From Anaerolineae bacterium (GTDB lineage Bacteria; Chloroflexota; Anaerolineae; UBA4142; SHND01): DNA of 64,000 bases. The position numbers and the translations under genes are program-made. The notes under the pieces were generated by a model that was not told where the DNA came from, did not search any database, and saw nothing but the letters and a program-made list of their open reading frames with translations. Positions 34,171 through 42,665 of the stretch are shown one piece after another. The stretch spans positions 41,668 to 105,667 of the forward strand of contig JAJTXZ010000005.1 of the NCBI GenBank assembly GCA_021463195.1. Direction: 5' to 3'. Each line of letters begins with the position of its first letter. Positions within the stretch are counted from its first letter, which is position 1.

Positions 34171-35391
34171 ATGTCTCTTCAATTCGATATTCAACAGCGC
34201 GACGCGAAAACACGCGCCCGCGTCGGCGTCATTCACACCGCGCACGGCGACATTGAAACGCCGGCGTTCATGCCCGTCGCCACGCAAGCGACGGTGAAAG
34301 GTTTGACCGCGCAAGATTTGTACGCCCTCGCCGCGCAGCTCATCATTTGCAACACGTATCATCTCGCGCTTCGGCCCGGCGCGGAACAAATCGCGCAGCT
34401 CGGCGGCTTGCACGCGTTCATGAATTGGCAGCGTCCGATTTCGACCGACAGCGGCGGTTTTCAAGTTTTTTCGCTCGGCGCGGCAATCCGCGACGGCGTT
34501 GGAAAAATCGCGGATATTTTTCCAGATGAAGCCCGCGGCGAAATTGAAATCAAGGGCGACAGAACGCCACTCAACAAAATTGACAACGACGGCGTGACCT
34601 TTAACTCGCATCTCGACGGCTCGCGCATTCGGCTCACGCCCGAACGCTCGATGCAACTGCAGCATCAACTCGGCGCGGATTTTATTCTCGCGTTCGACGA
34701 ATGCACTTCGCCGCTCGACACGTACGAATATACGCGCGAGGCATTGGGGCGCACACATCGCTGGGCGGAGCGTTGTCTGACACAGCACGCGCAAACAAAA
34801 CGCGAATATCAAAATTTATTTGGCATCGTGCAGGGCGGCGCGTACCGCGATTTACGCGAGGAATCGGCGCGCGTGATTGGCGGTTTGCCGTTCGAAGGTT
34901 TGGCGATTGGCGGTTCGCTCGGCAAAAGCAAAAACGACATGCACGCGATTTTGGAATGGACGATTCCGCTTTTACCCGATAATAAACCGCGTCACTTGCT
35001 CGGTATCGGCGAAATTGAGGACATTGTCAACGGCGTCGAACGCGGGATTGATTTGTTCGACTGCGCCGCGCCGACGCGTTGGGCGCGCAATGGGGCATTG
35101 ATTGTTTCGCCCGAAATCGCCCAGCGTGATGAAATAAAAAACAATCGGCTGACGATTGCCAACGCGCGTTATGCGTTGGATCCCGCGCCGATTGATGCGA
35201 CATGCGAATGCGTTACTTGCAAAAATTATTCACGCGCGTATTTACATCATCTCCATCGCGCGCAAGAACTATCGTATTATCGCCTCGCGACGATTCACAA
35301 TCTGCATTTGATGTTACGCTTTATGGAACAAACGCGCGCGGCGCTGCGCGAAAAACGGTGGACAGAATTTCGCAGCCAAGTTGCAAGTTGA
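34171..35391 (+). CDS. tgt: tRNA-guanine transglycosylase
   Basis: 406 residues. Core motifs are FMPVATQATVKGL, CNTYHLALRPG, DSGGFQVFSLG, FDECTSP, FGIVQGGAYRDLR, LAIGGSLGKSK and LFDCAAPTRWARNG, plus the zinc site CECVTCKNYSRAYLHHL. It exchanges guanine-34 of GUN-anticodon tRNAs for preQ1 or queuine. The tRNA-Asn(GUU) gene at 59011 is a natural substrate class. Adjacent qng1 suggests queuine salvage. The family and catalytic context are unambiguous. Confidence 0.97.
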   Translation: MSLQFDIQQRDAKTRARVGVIHTAHGDIETPAFMPVATQATVKGLTAQDLYALAAQLIICNTYHLALRPGAEQIAQLGGLHAFMNWQRPISTDSGGFQVFSLGAAIRDGVGKIADIFPDEARGEIEIKGDRTPLNKIDNDGVTFNSHLDGSRIRLTPERSMQLQHQLGADFILAFDECTSPLDTYEYTREALGRTHRWAERCLTQHAQTKREYQNLFGIVQGGAYRDLREESARVIGGLPFEGLAIGGSLGKSKNDMHAILEWTIPLLPDNKPRHLLGIGEIEDIVNGVERGIDLFDCAAPTRWARNGALIVSPEIAQRDEIKNNRLTIANARYALDPAPIDATCECVTCKNYSRAYLHHLHRAQELSYYRLATIHNLHLMLRFMEQTRAALREKRWTEFRSQVAS

Positions 35392-35445
35392 TGCCCCGCG
35401 TTACGCGCCGACAAAACGCCAGTTTGCCGAATCACGCGCGTCGCA

Positions 35446-36675
35446 TCAGGTTGCGCGCTCGGTTTGGCCCGCCTGTCCCATTCGCCGCGTCCCGACCAAA
35501 AACGCGAACGCGCCAAAAACCAACGCCGCCGAGAATAAAAAGATTTGTTGCAACGTTTGCGTCAAGACGCTCGATAGCGCGGGCGCGACTACGATGGCGG
35601 CATTCATCGGCATATACAACATGCTCAACACCGCGTTGCGCCGTTCGGGTGGCGTCTCCAAGCCGATGGTCGCATACGTGAGACTATTGACCGCGGGCGA
35701 AAACGCGGAGAGGACAAAATAAAAGAGCGTGAATTGCGGAATGGTCGCGGCGAAATACAGCGGCAGATACGCGCACGCGGTCAAAAAGGTGACAATCGGC
35801 AATAGACGCGCATGGCCGAATTTGTCCGCGAGCGCGCCCCAGATAGGCGTCGCGATTAACGTCGCAATGCCGGCAATGCCAAATACAACCCCAATCGTCG
35901 CGCCAACATCCAACGATTGCGCGAGCTCGATGAGCCGCGCCGAGAGAAAGGGCGACGTAAAGAAAAAACCCGTCGTCGCAATGAAACTAAAAATAAAATA
36001 GCGCACGACAACGGGCGTCGTGCCAACGGCGCGCAGCGCGTCGCGCAACATTCGCGTCAGCGGCGGCGTTATTTTGCGCGTAAAGGGTTCGTGATAAAAC
36101 AGCACGAGTAAACCAAACACCGCGGAAATGATGAAAACATTGAACCACCACAACGCGGTGATGCCAAACGCCGAAACAATCGCGCCGCCAAAGAGCGAAC
36201 CGAATACGCTGCCCAGCGGCTGCGAACCTGTAACGAGCGCAATCGCGAGACCGACGCGTCGGCGCGGCGCATGGTCGGAAAGCGACGCGAACATTAAACC
36301 GGTATTGCCTAATGCCAGACCGGTCAACATTCTGCCGAGCGTAAAAACCCAAATGTTCGGCGCCAGCGCCATAATCACGCACGCGACGGCTTCGACCGCA
36401 AACGAACGCACAATCAATGGTTTGCGACCATAACGGTCCGCCAATACGCCCCACATTGGCACGAACCAGAAACCGAGCAACATGCCCACTGACGCCAAAA
36501 TGCCCGTCCAAAATTTCACGGCCGGGTCGTCAAAGCCGATGTATTTCAAATAGACCGGCGTAAAAGCGGTGAGCGTGGAAAATAAAATTACTTCGACGAG
36601 ACTCGCCAACGCAAAAAACGCCGTGAGTGAAACCCACGACGATTGGCTTGCTTGATTATTTTTTATTGCCTTCAC
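35446..36675 (-). CDS. Major facilitator superfamily transporter
   Basis: 409 residues, about 12 helices, from GTG 36675. The conserved MFS loop GVLADRYGRKPLIVRS after helix 2 and ALADKFGHARLLP in the second half are visible. It resembles DHA1-type efflux carriers. Substrate is unknown. No regulator is adjacent; MITE copy C lies upstream. Confidence 0.88.
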   Translation of the reverse strand: MKAIKNNQASQSSWVSLTAFFALASLVEVILFSTLTAFTPVYLKYIGFDDPAVKFWTGILASVGMLLGFWFVPMWGVLADRYGRKPLIVRSFAVEAVACVIMALAPNIWVFTLGRMLTGLALGNTGLMFASLSDHAPRRRVGLAIALVTGSQPLGSVFGSLFGGAIVSAFGITALWWFNVFIISAVFGLLVLFYHEPFTRKITPPLTRMLRDALRAVGTTPVVVRYFIFSFIATTGFFFTSPFLSARLIELAQSLDVGATIGVVFGIAGIATLIATPIWGALADKFGHARLLPIVTFLTACAYLPLYFAATIPQFTLFYFVLSAFSPAVNSLTYATIGLETPPERRNAVLSMLYMPMNAAIVVAPALSSVLTQTLQQIFLFSAALVFGAFAFLVGTRRMGQAGQTERAT

Positions 36676-36745
36676 GGTTTTGGCTTGCGGCGCGCGCGTA
36701 TTTCTTGGGACTCGGCTGTCATCCTTGCACGGTGGTGTGTTTGCC

Positions 36746-36839
36746 TAGAGCCGATTCCGCTTTGATTTATGGGTAAACCTTTCGAGTTTCCGAAAACCCG
36801 AAAGGTCTTGCCCCACAAATGAATTAGGAATTCGCTCTA
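36746..36839. mobile_element. 94-bp palindromic MITE-like element, copy C
   Basis: TIRs TAGAGCCGATTCC (36746-36758) and GGAATTCGCTCTA (36827-36839). The interior hairpin carries several substitutions relative to copy A (for example TATGGGTAAACC), suggesting an older insertion. It lies in the intergenic gap between the MFS and baeRF genes. Confidence 0.8.
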
Positions 36840-36920
36840 CACTTTGAAATTGGCGGCGAGGCGCGTGAGCGTTCATTTCAAGATTTGGAATCGCGACGCT
36901 TGACGGAATATCAACACCCT

Positions 36921-38006
36921 CTAATAACGCAAGATTAACGCGATACGTTGATGCGCGTCCAGCGTGCCGTTCTCCACAAATCGCACGCGTCCGCCTTTGC
37001 TCAACACCGTCTCGATAATTTCATCTACCGCATCATCCACCACATCCGCGTCGGTCGTATCTTCCGTCGGCGTGAGAAACATGCCCGTTTCATCTACGCG
37101 CGCGGGAAAATGATAATCTTGTTCCACAACCAACAGCTTGCCGCGTCCCTCGCGCGCGAGTCGCCACGCTTCACCCGCGCCCGAAACAAATTTTTGTTCG
37201 CTCACCGCCTTGTCCAATTCCTCAAACACCTGCGCGCGCTGTTCCGCCAATTTTTCTTGGACGAGGGGCCACACCAGCTTGCTCAATTCGTGCGGCGAAG
37301 TTTTATCGTGCGCGCCTTGCAAGGTCGCTAAAATCGCGCCCGCATGATTTGTCACCTCGTTAAAAAACGCCAAATTGCGATCCACCCCGACGACGATCAA
37401 AGGTAACGGATCATCTTGCAAAAAGGGTTTGAGCGTCTCATCTACGCGGCGAAAAAATTGGCGGTCGAATTCATCGCGTATCGCAGAGCGATTGACGCCC
37501 ACGCCGCCCGGCAGAGTTTGCTGCGCGCCCGGACCTTCATGGGACAAGGGAAAACCATCCGTCTCCACTTGCGCCAAATCCGCGTGCGTCCCTTCATATA
37601 AACGCGTGGCATTGTCACTCAACGCCAACACCCAATAGCGCGGCGTGCGATTCATCGCGAAAACGAGGTTCCGCGTATAAAAAGTTTCGTCAACCACCAC
37701 GCGTTCGGGAATGGAAAACGGCAGATAAAATTTATACGCCGCGTTCGCGTTGACAAACATCGCCAAGCCGTCCAGCGCATACGTGTAATCAATGTCATTC
37801 GTCAGCGCGTCCAGACGCGTCAGCAGCGAACTCAATTCACGTTTATTGAATTCGCTTTGCAAACGCTCGGTCGCTTCTTTGACCAAATTTTTTACGCGAA
37901 TCGGATCTTGTTTATTGTCCGGCGATGTGCGATGCGTGGGCAGTGTGATGGAAAGCGCTGGGTATTCAGTGATGCTTTGCAGCATGAGAATTTCGTGCCG
38001 ATTCAT
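36921..38006 (-). CDS. Bacterial eRF1-like (baeRF family) protein
   Basis: 361 residues. The N-terminal part has ALSITLPTHRTSPDNKQDPIRV and the middle has PRYWVLALSDNATRLYEG, followed by PLIVVGVDRNLAFFNEVT and a C-terminal alpha/beta domain with LLVVEQDYHFPA. This is the layout of the baeRF (bacterial and archaeal eRF1-related) families, thought from genome analysis to act on stalled or hibernating ribosomes. No GGQ loop is seen. GAGGT lies before the ATG. Assignment to the superfamily is fairly firm; function is inferred. Confidence 0.75.
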   Translation of the reverse strand: MNRHEILMLQSITEYPALSITLPTHRTSPDNKQDPIRVKNLVKEATERLQSEFNKRELSSLLTRLDALTNDIDYTYALDGLAMFVNANAAYKFYLPFSIPERVVVDETFYTRNLVFAMNRTPRYWVLALSDNATRLYEGTHADLAQVETDGFPLSHEGPGAQQTLPGGVGVNRSAIRDEFDRQFFRRVDETLKPFLQDDPLPLIVVGVDRNLAFFNEVTNHAGAILATLQGAHDKTSPHELSKLVWPLVQEKLAEQRAQVFEELDKAVSEQKFVSGAGEAWRLAREGRGKLLVVEQDYHFPARVDETGMFLTPTEDTTDADVVDDAVDEIIETVLSKGGRVRFVENGTLDAHQRIALILRY

Positions 38007-38186
38007 TTACGGTGACCTCTTTGATTTTATTTTTGTCCCATCCGCAATGGAATGGAGTTTTGCTTGAAAATCGCTAACGCGCCCATTGTAACGCAATCGC
38101 GACGCGGCGCATAATATGCGTTTTTTTAAATCTCGAATCGCAAACGAGACAGTAGCGAGCTCTAACTGCGCGCGCCACAATCGCGC

Positions 38187-38732
38187 TCACTTTACGAGAC
38201 GATACTCCCATCCTGCTTGCCACACAAACTCCGCGTTCGCCAAATCCGCCAACGCAATCCCATTTAAATAATGTTCGCACGCCCAACGCGTCGCCACATG
38301 CCCGATGAGCAAAATGCGCGCGGGCGCGTGCAGCAATTCAATGTCGCCGAAAAAACGATTCACGCGCGCAACCGCTTGCCGCCAACTCTCGCCGTTCGGG
38401 TACGGCTCGTCGAGATATTTTCGCCGTTCGCTATGCACGATTGCTGCAGACTGACCATTCAGCGCGCCGTAATTACATTCGCGCAAACGCCAATCGAAAA
38501 AAATCGGCGCGCTTGCGTTTTGAAAGGCAAGGCGCGCCGTCTCGACTGCTCTCTGCAAATCCGACGCGAATATCGCGTCTATGTTGTCGGCGCGTCTGCG
38601 CTCGCCCAATTCGCGCGCCAACAATTTTCCCCGTTCCGACAGCCGACAGTCATTCCAACCCGACGCGATACCGCGCTCGTTATCCTCGCTGATGGAATGA
38701 GTTTCAAAAACAATTTCAATCGGCTCACTCAT
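38187..38732 (-). CDS. Histidine phosphatase family protein with altered RHG motif
   Basis: 181 residues from ATG 38732. The fold is recognisable: GWNDCRLSERGKLLARELG, IFASDLQRAVETARLAF, WRLRECNYGALNG, and LLIGHVATRWACEHYL with the second His. The canonical N-terminal LVRHGET is VFETHSISEDN, so the phosphate-binding Arg is missing, although one His remains near the nucleophile position. Similar sequences form a subgroup, so this may be a genuine variant active site rather than decay. Substrate is unknown. Confidence 0.8.
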   Translation of the reverse strand: MSEPIEIVFETHSISEDNERGIASGWNDCRLSERGKLLARELGERRRADNIDAIFASDLQRAVETARLAFQNASAPIFFDWRLRECNYGALNGQSAAIVHSERRKYLDEPYPNGESWRQAVARVNRFFGDIELLHAPARILLIGHVATRWACEHYLNGIALADLANAEFVWQAGWEYRLVK

Positions 38733-38797
38733 TCGCCAAAATCTCACGCCGCGCGCGTTTTAAAACTCCGCGCGCCAAACGAATTTTATAACGCTCC

Positions 38798-40822
38798 TCA
38801 CTGTTTGACCGAAAAGGTGATCGGAATCACCGGCCCAGTGTAGCGCGTGCACAACCACACTTGCCAATTACTGCTAAAGGTCTTTTCAGCTACTCCCGCC
38901 GGCAATGCGGGCGCGGTAAACAGCGAATCGAAATCGGTAAATGTGACGGGCTGCCCCGGTTCGATTTCCTGCCCTTTCGGCGGAATCATGTGCTGAAAAG
39001 CGCCAAAGCGATCTTGCGCATCTGGATCACAGTGCATCAAAGCATCGCCTTCTTGCAACCGATACGGCGCGCGCGTGCGCACAGTTACCGCCACGCGGAA
39101 TTTCTCGCCCGGTTTGAGCGCAAGCGGCTGCGCCAACTCTTGACCGTCCACTGAAAAATATTTGACCGCTAACACATCCAGCGTTGTGACGGGTAGCGGA
39201 ATACGCGAATGCGACAAACCTCGTTCAATCGTGGCGGTCCAGACATGATAATCGGGCGGTGGACATCGTTCACTCTGTTCTTTGGTGAACGAAATAGCAA
39301 AGGTCGCCAAATTATGATAGAGCGTCCAACGCGCATCGTCGAAATAGACAACGCCTTGGGTCGTCGCTGCCCAAACTCGGTCGAATGAATCAAGTGTTAC
39401 CCAGTTGACGTGATTGCTGGGCAGTCCATTCGCGCTATTTTGCGCGGACCATTCACCATCTCGAAAAACACCCAACCCACCGTCGGCTGTGGCGACCCAA
39501 ATTTCTTCAGAGTGTTTATCGTTTGCGGGTCGCACCAGAATGCGACGTCCTTCCAAACCCGGCAAAGCGCTATTCTTGGTATTGTAATGAATCCATTGTC
39601 CTTGAACGCTGTCAAAATGACTAACGCCCTCGTGGATATAGGCGACCCAAATATCGCCGCGACTATCAAACGCGATGTGATGAACATGGTTGCTGACAAG
39701 CGTGCCATTTTCGACCGAATAAATCAAATCCCAGCGCGCGCCGTCGAAACGCGCGATACCCTCCCATGTCGCTAGCCAGAGATTCCCATTGGAATCAATC
39801 GTCAAACCAAAGGTGTCGTTGCTCGGCAAATGATCCGCAACCGTATAGTTTCGCCATGCGCCCTGATCAAAAACCGCTACGCCCCTATGTTCGGTCGCCG
39901 CCCAAATTCGCCCTTGTGAATCAAGCGCCAAATCATTGATATTACGCGTCGCGTCCGCGCTGGTCAACGCGCACACCGCCCACTCACGGCGGATACGGTC
40001 ATAATGCGCCAAACCGCTGCGCGGCGACTGGTCGGTCCAATGAAACCCAATCCAAACTCCCGTTTCGTCGCCAAGCACAACGCGAACTTTGTTCGAGAGA
40101 ACCGCGCCGTCAGTATTTTCAGGCGTGAATAAACTGATCCCCTGCGATTGCAAAAATCGCGGCGCGTCACTCAGCGGTATCCGCTTTGATTCACCGCATA
40201 ACCCATTCTTGGAAGCATTGGCTGATTCAACTTGGGACAGTTCGCTCGATCGTGTTGGCGCTATTGTCGCTCCGGCAATACGCGCCACAGCAGAGTTCGT
40301 AACAGTGGCAAGCGGCACGAGTGGCGACGCGCTGGAAAAAATACGCGGAATTATTACGAAAAGCAGAGCGCCTGCCGCCATCATCGCCAAGCCGAACGCA
40401 AGCGTCCGCTTCAGCTGTGGCGGACGTTTCACAGGCGCCGCGTGCTGATCGGTCGAGTTATCAGCCAAATTAGCCGCGTCGAGCGCTCGAGTCTCGGCAG
40501 ATGTTTCTGCCAACACCGCTGCGCTTGGCGCCGGAACCGAAACTATATCCGCTTGACGATCCGACGCAATGACTTGACTTGGCTTGCCAAGCAGTTCCAA
40601 ATATTTGACAAGCTCGCGTTGGCGGACGCTTCCTCGACGCACCTTGTCCAAATCCAATTTGACATAGATGTTGCTGATATGAAAGCGCGCGGTTGGGGGC
40701 GAAATAAACAATTTGGCGGCAACCTCTTCGCTACTCAAACCGTTTCGGAGGCACTGTAACACTTCCATCTCGCGGGGTGTCAAGGTCTCTAATTTCGCAA
40801 GACGCTCTTGCGCCAAAGGCAT
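38798..40822 (-). CDS. Transmembrane LuxR-type regulator with extracellular beta-propeller
   Basis: 674 residues, GAGGAG 6 nt before the ATG. Residues 11-75 are a LuxR/GerE HTH (LTPREMEVLQCLRNGLSSEE and ARFHISNIYVKL). A linker leads to a single membrane helix (about 139-159, LAFGLAMMAAGALLFVIIP). Outside, residues about 215-570 are two-component-propeller (reg_prop) blades (NGNLWLATWEGIARFDGARW, SRGDIWVAYIHEGVSHFDS, FDRVWAATTQGVVYFDDARW). A C-terminal beta-sandwich-like domain (about 580-674) follows. It lacks kinase and receiver domains, so it appears to be a one-component receptor like ToxR/CadC but with a LuxR head. Divergent to the small gene at 41032. Confidence 0.85.
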   Translation of the reverse strand: MPLAQERLAKLETLTPREMEVLQCLRNGLSSEEVAAKLFISPPTARFHISNIYVKLDLDKVRRGSVRQRELVKYLELLGKPSQVIASDRQADIVSVPAPSAAVLAETSAETRALDAANLADNSTDQHAAPVKRPPQLKRTLAFGLAMMAAGALLFVIIPRIFSSASPLVPLATVTNSAVARIAGATIAPTRSSELSQVESANASKNGLCGESKRIPLSDAPRFLQSQGISLFTPENTDGAVLSNKVRVVLGDETGVWIGFHWTDQSPRSGLAHYDRIRREWAVCALTSADATRNINDLALDSQGRIWAATEHRGVAVFDQGAWRNYTVADHLPSNDTFGLTIDSNGNLWLATWEGIARFDGARWDLIYSVENGTLVSNHVHHIAFDSRGDIWVAYIHEGVSHFDSVQGQWIHYNTKNSALPGLEGRRILVRPANDKHSEEIWVATADGGLGVFRDGEWSAQNSANGLPSNHVNWVTLDSFDRVWAATTQGVVYFDDARWTLYHNLATFAISFTKEQSERCPPPDYHVWTATIERGLSHSRIPLPVTTLDVLAVKYFSVDGQELAQPLALKPGEKFRVAVTVRTRAPYRLQEGDALMHCDPDAQDRFGAFQHMIPPKGQEIEPGQPVTFTDFDSLFTAPALPAGVAEKTFSSNWQVWLCTRYTGPVIPITFSVKQ

Positions 40823-40926
40823 AAATTACTCCTCGTTGACCCTATCGTTAACGCTAGTCCTGAAAATCCGCTATTTTTTTTCGGCATTTTGCCGGCGCAA
40901 TCTAATAAAAACCAACATTACGCTAG

Positions 40927-40955
40927 TTCACAGCGCAAAATTTTCCGCTTATAGT
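40927..40955 (+). promoter_or_regulatory. Predicted promoter for the small gene at 41032
   Basis: TTCACA (40927-40932), 17 bp, TATAGT (40950-40955), in the divergent spacer next to the LuxR-propeller gene. Confidence 0.5.
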
Positions 40956-41031
40956 AAACTCGGCCATCTTGCGAATTTGAAATCACGCCAGGATGGACTG
41001 TAAATTATCCGCGATTTGAGGAGTTACGCAA

Positions 41032-41307
41032 ATGTATCCAATGTCTTGGGCGCGTAAATATAGGAAACGCAGATTTAGCGGACCGAGTGTAGTCATCTTA
41101 CCACCCGCCGCCTACAAGACTTGGGGCTATCTCATTATGACAGAGCAAGCTTCTTTTGGTTTTGTCACATGCTTTGGGGATATTGTGGAAATTGCGGAAA
41201 TTGACAATGCGGCGCAATTTTCCACCGCCGCCCAAGCCATTGAATTTGCCGAACAATGTGGATGGGACGTAATAAATAAAAAAGACCGCGAGGAAGTGTG
41301 GTTCTAG
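41032..41307 (+). CDS. Small protein of unknown function, C-terminus set by MITE copy D
   Basis: 91 residues with GAGGAG 8 nt before the ATG and a promoter at 40927. The N-terminus is basic (MYPMSWARKYRKRRFSG); the rest is compact with TAAQAIEFAEQCGWDVINKK. No known domain. Its TAG is the first triplet of the truncated MITE at 41305, so the original C-terminus may have been longer. Position opposite the LuxR-propeller receptor makes it a candidate target. Confidence 0.6.
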   Translation: MYPMSWARKYRKRRFSGPSVVILPPAAYKTWGYLIMTEQASFGFVTCFGDIVEIAEIDNAAQFSTAAQAIEFAEQCGWDVINKKDREEVWF

Positions 41308-41368
41308 ATCTTTCGGGTTTTCGGAAACCCGAAAGGTCTACCCACAAATCAAAGTGGAATCGGCTCCA
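41305..41368. mobile_element. Truncated, inverted MITE-like element, copy D
   Basis: Reverse orientation relative to copies A-C: GGAATCGGCTCCA (41356-41368) is the complement of the left TIR and the internal hairpin follows, but about 30 bp of the other arm is missing. It begins with TAG that terminates the upstream gene. Confidence 0.7.
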
Positions 41369-41641
41369 AGCCCTAAAAAATAATTATCTCGAGCGCCACC
41401 AGATTCTTTTTTCGTGTCCGCGTCATGTCCATTTACACTGACAATCTCGCCGCGCCGCAAAATCTCTGCTCGACCGCCCAGCAAATTTCCGTCGCGCAGC
41501 GCCTCCGACAGAAAAGAGATCGGTTTGATCCGTGCGCGTTCGACGCGGCGGTTCATCGTTCGCGCCGATGACGCTCGCTAATTGCTCGGATTGATACGCA
41601 TATTCGCCGCGAACGATTTTGCCGCATCACGACCAGCGCCC
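41369..41641. other. Spacer without a confident gene
   Basis: A minus-strand frame (41338-41556) reads through MITE copy D and contains DGNLLGGRAEILRRGEIVSV, and another minus frame contains KIVRGEYAYQSEQLASVIGA. Neither is a recognisable protein, so this may be a decayed gene. Nothing else is seen. Confidence 0.4.
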
Positions 41642-42595
41642 TTAAAACGGCAGCGACAAACCCACTCCCAATTCCCGCGCGCGTTCATACACAAACGAAC
41701 CAACCGCCACATCTTCCAACGCGATGCCGCACGATTTAAACAAAGTAATATCATCCGCGGACGCGCGCCCCGCCGCGCGCCCGCTCATCAGCGCGGACAA
41801 TTCTTGGACCTGATGCCAGCCGATGGCGTTTTCCGAAACAGCGTAAATCAAATCGCCCGCTTCGATTTTGGCTTGCTCCACCGAATCGGCAAAAATCACG
41901 CGGGCGCGCTTGACCGTTTCCGTATCCACTTCGCGGCGCACCGCCCAGTTTCCGCCCGCCGCGTTAACGTGCGCGCCCGCCTTTAACCATTCGCCGTAAA
42001 TGACGGGCTGCGCGGCGGTCGTAATCGCAATCACAACATCGCTTTCGACAATCGCGTCGCGCGCAGACGACACGGGTTCAATCGCGATTTTCAAGCGCGC
42101 GGACATTTTCGCGGCGAATCGCGCGCGATGCGTTTCAGCGCGCGAAAAACATTTCACGCTTTCAAAGGCGCGCGTCGCGCACACTGCCTCTAGCTGCGAT
42201 TCCGCTTGCCAGCCCGTGCCGATAATGCCAAGTGTTCGCGCGTCCGCGCGCGCCAGAAATTTTGTCGCGACGCCCGACGCCGCGCCTGTCCGCATTTGGC
42301 CCAAACGATCCGCTTCAATGATGGCAAGATATTCGCCAGTGGCGCTGTCCAAGAGATGAAAATAAAAGCGCGCGCCGCCGCGAAAAGTGGCGTACGCTTT
42401 AAAGCCAACATAGCCGCGCGCAACTAGTCCGGCGGGCATCACGTTTAGCGCGCCGCGCGGCGTACGCACGCGTTGACGCGGTTGATTCTGCGCGGCGCCA
42501 TTTCCATACTCGCGCAGCGCGTCCTCGACACAACGCAGCGCGTCGCGCATTGTCAATAATTGTTCGACATTTTGTTCGGTTAGAAAAATTGACAT
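41642..42595 (-). CDS. Ornithine cyclodeaminase / mu-crystallin family protein
   Basis: 317 residues from ATG 42595. Typical features are an N-terminal dimerisation part, GYVGFKAYATF (substrate Lys), ADRLGQMRTGAASGVATKFLA, and the NAD motif LGIIGTGWQAESQLEAV, then SDVVIAITTAAQPVI and AAGGNWAVRREVD. Members include ornithine cyclodeaminase, alanine dehydrogenase and ketimine reductases; the specific reaction cannot be assigned. It is the last gene of a minus-strand run with ygfZ-like and SirB1-like genes. Confidence 0.9.
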   Translation of the reverse strand: MSIFLTEQNVEQLLTMRDALRCVEDALREYGNGAAQNQPRQRVRTPRGALNVMPAGLVARGYVGFKAYATFRGGARFYFHLLDSATGEYLAIIEADRLGQMRTGAASGVATKFLARADARTLGIIGTGWQAESQLEAVCATRAFESVKCFSRAETHRARFAAKMSARLKIAIEPVSSARDAIVESDVVIAITTAAQPVIYGEWLKAGAHVNAAGGNWAVRREVDTETVKRARVIFADSVEQAKIEAGDLIYAVSENAIGWHQVQELSALMSGRAAGRASADDITLFKSCGIALEDVAVGSFVYERARELGVGLSLPF

Positions 42596-42640
42596 AAGCA
42601 AGGTAGGACAATTTCGCAAATGGTTCGTCGGTGGCGATGC

Positions 42641-42665
42641 AAGAACAATTTACAAAATTGTTCTA
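42641..42665. repeat. Diverged ACAATTT palindrome
   Basis: AGAACAATTT-TAC-AAAATTGTTCT, between two minus-strand genes. The flanks (a GTAGGACAATTT-like stretch at 42603) suggest a diverged relative of the GACAAATTT repeats. Confidence 0.45.
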
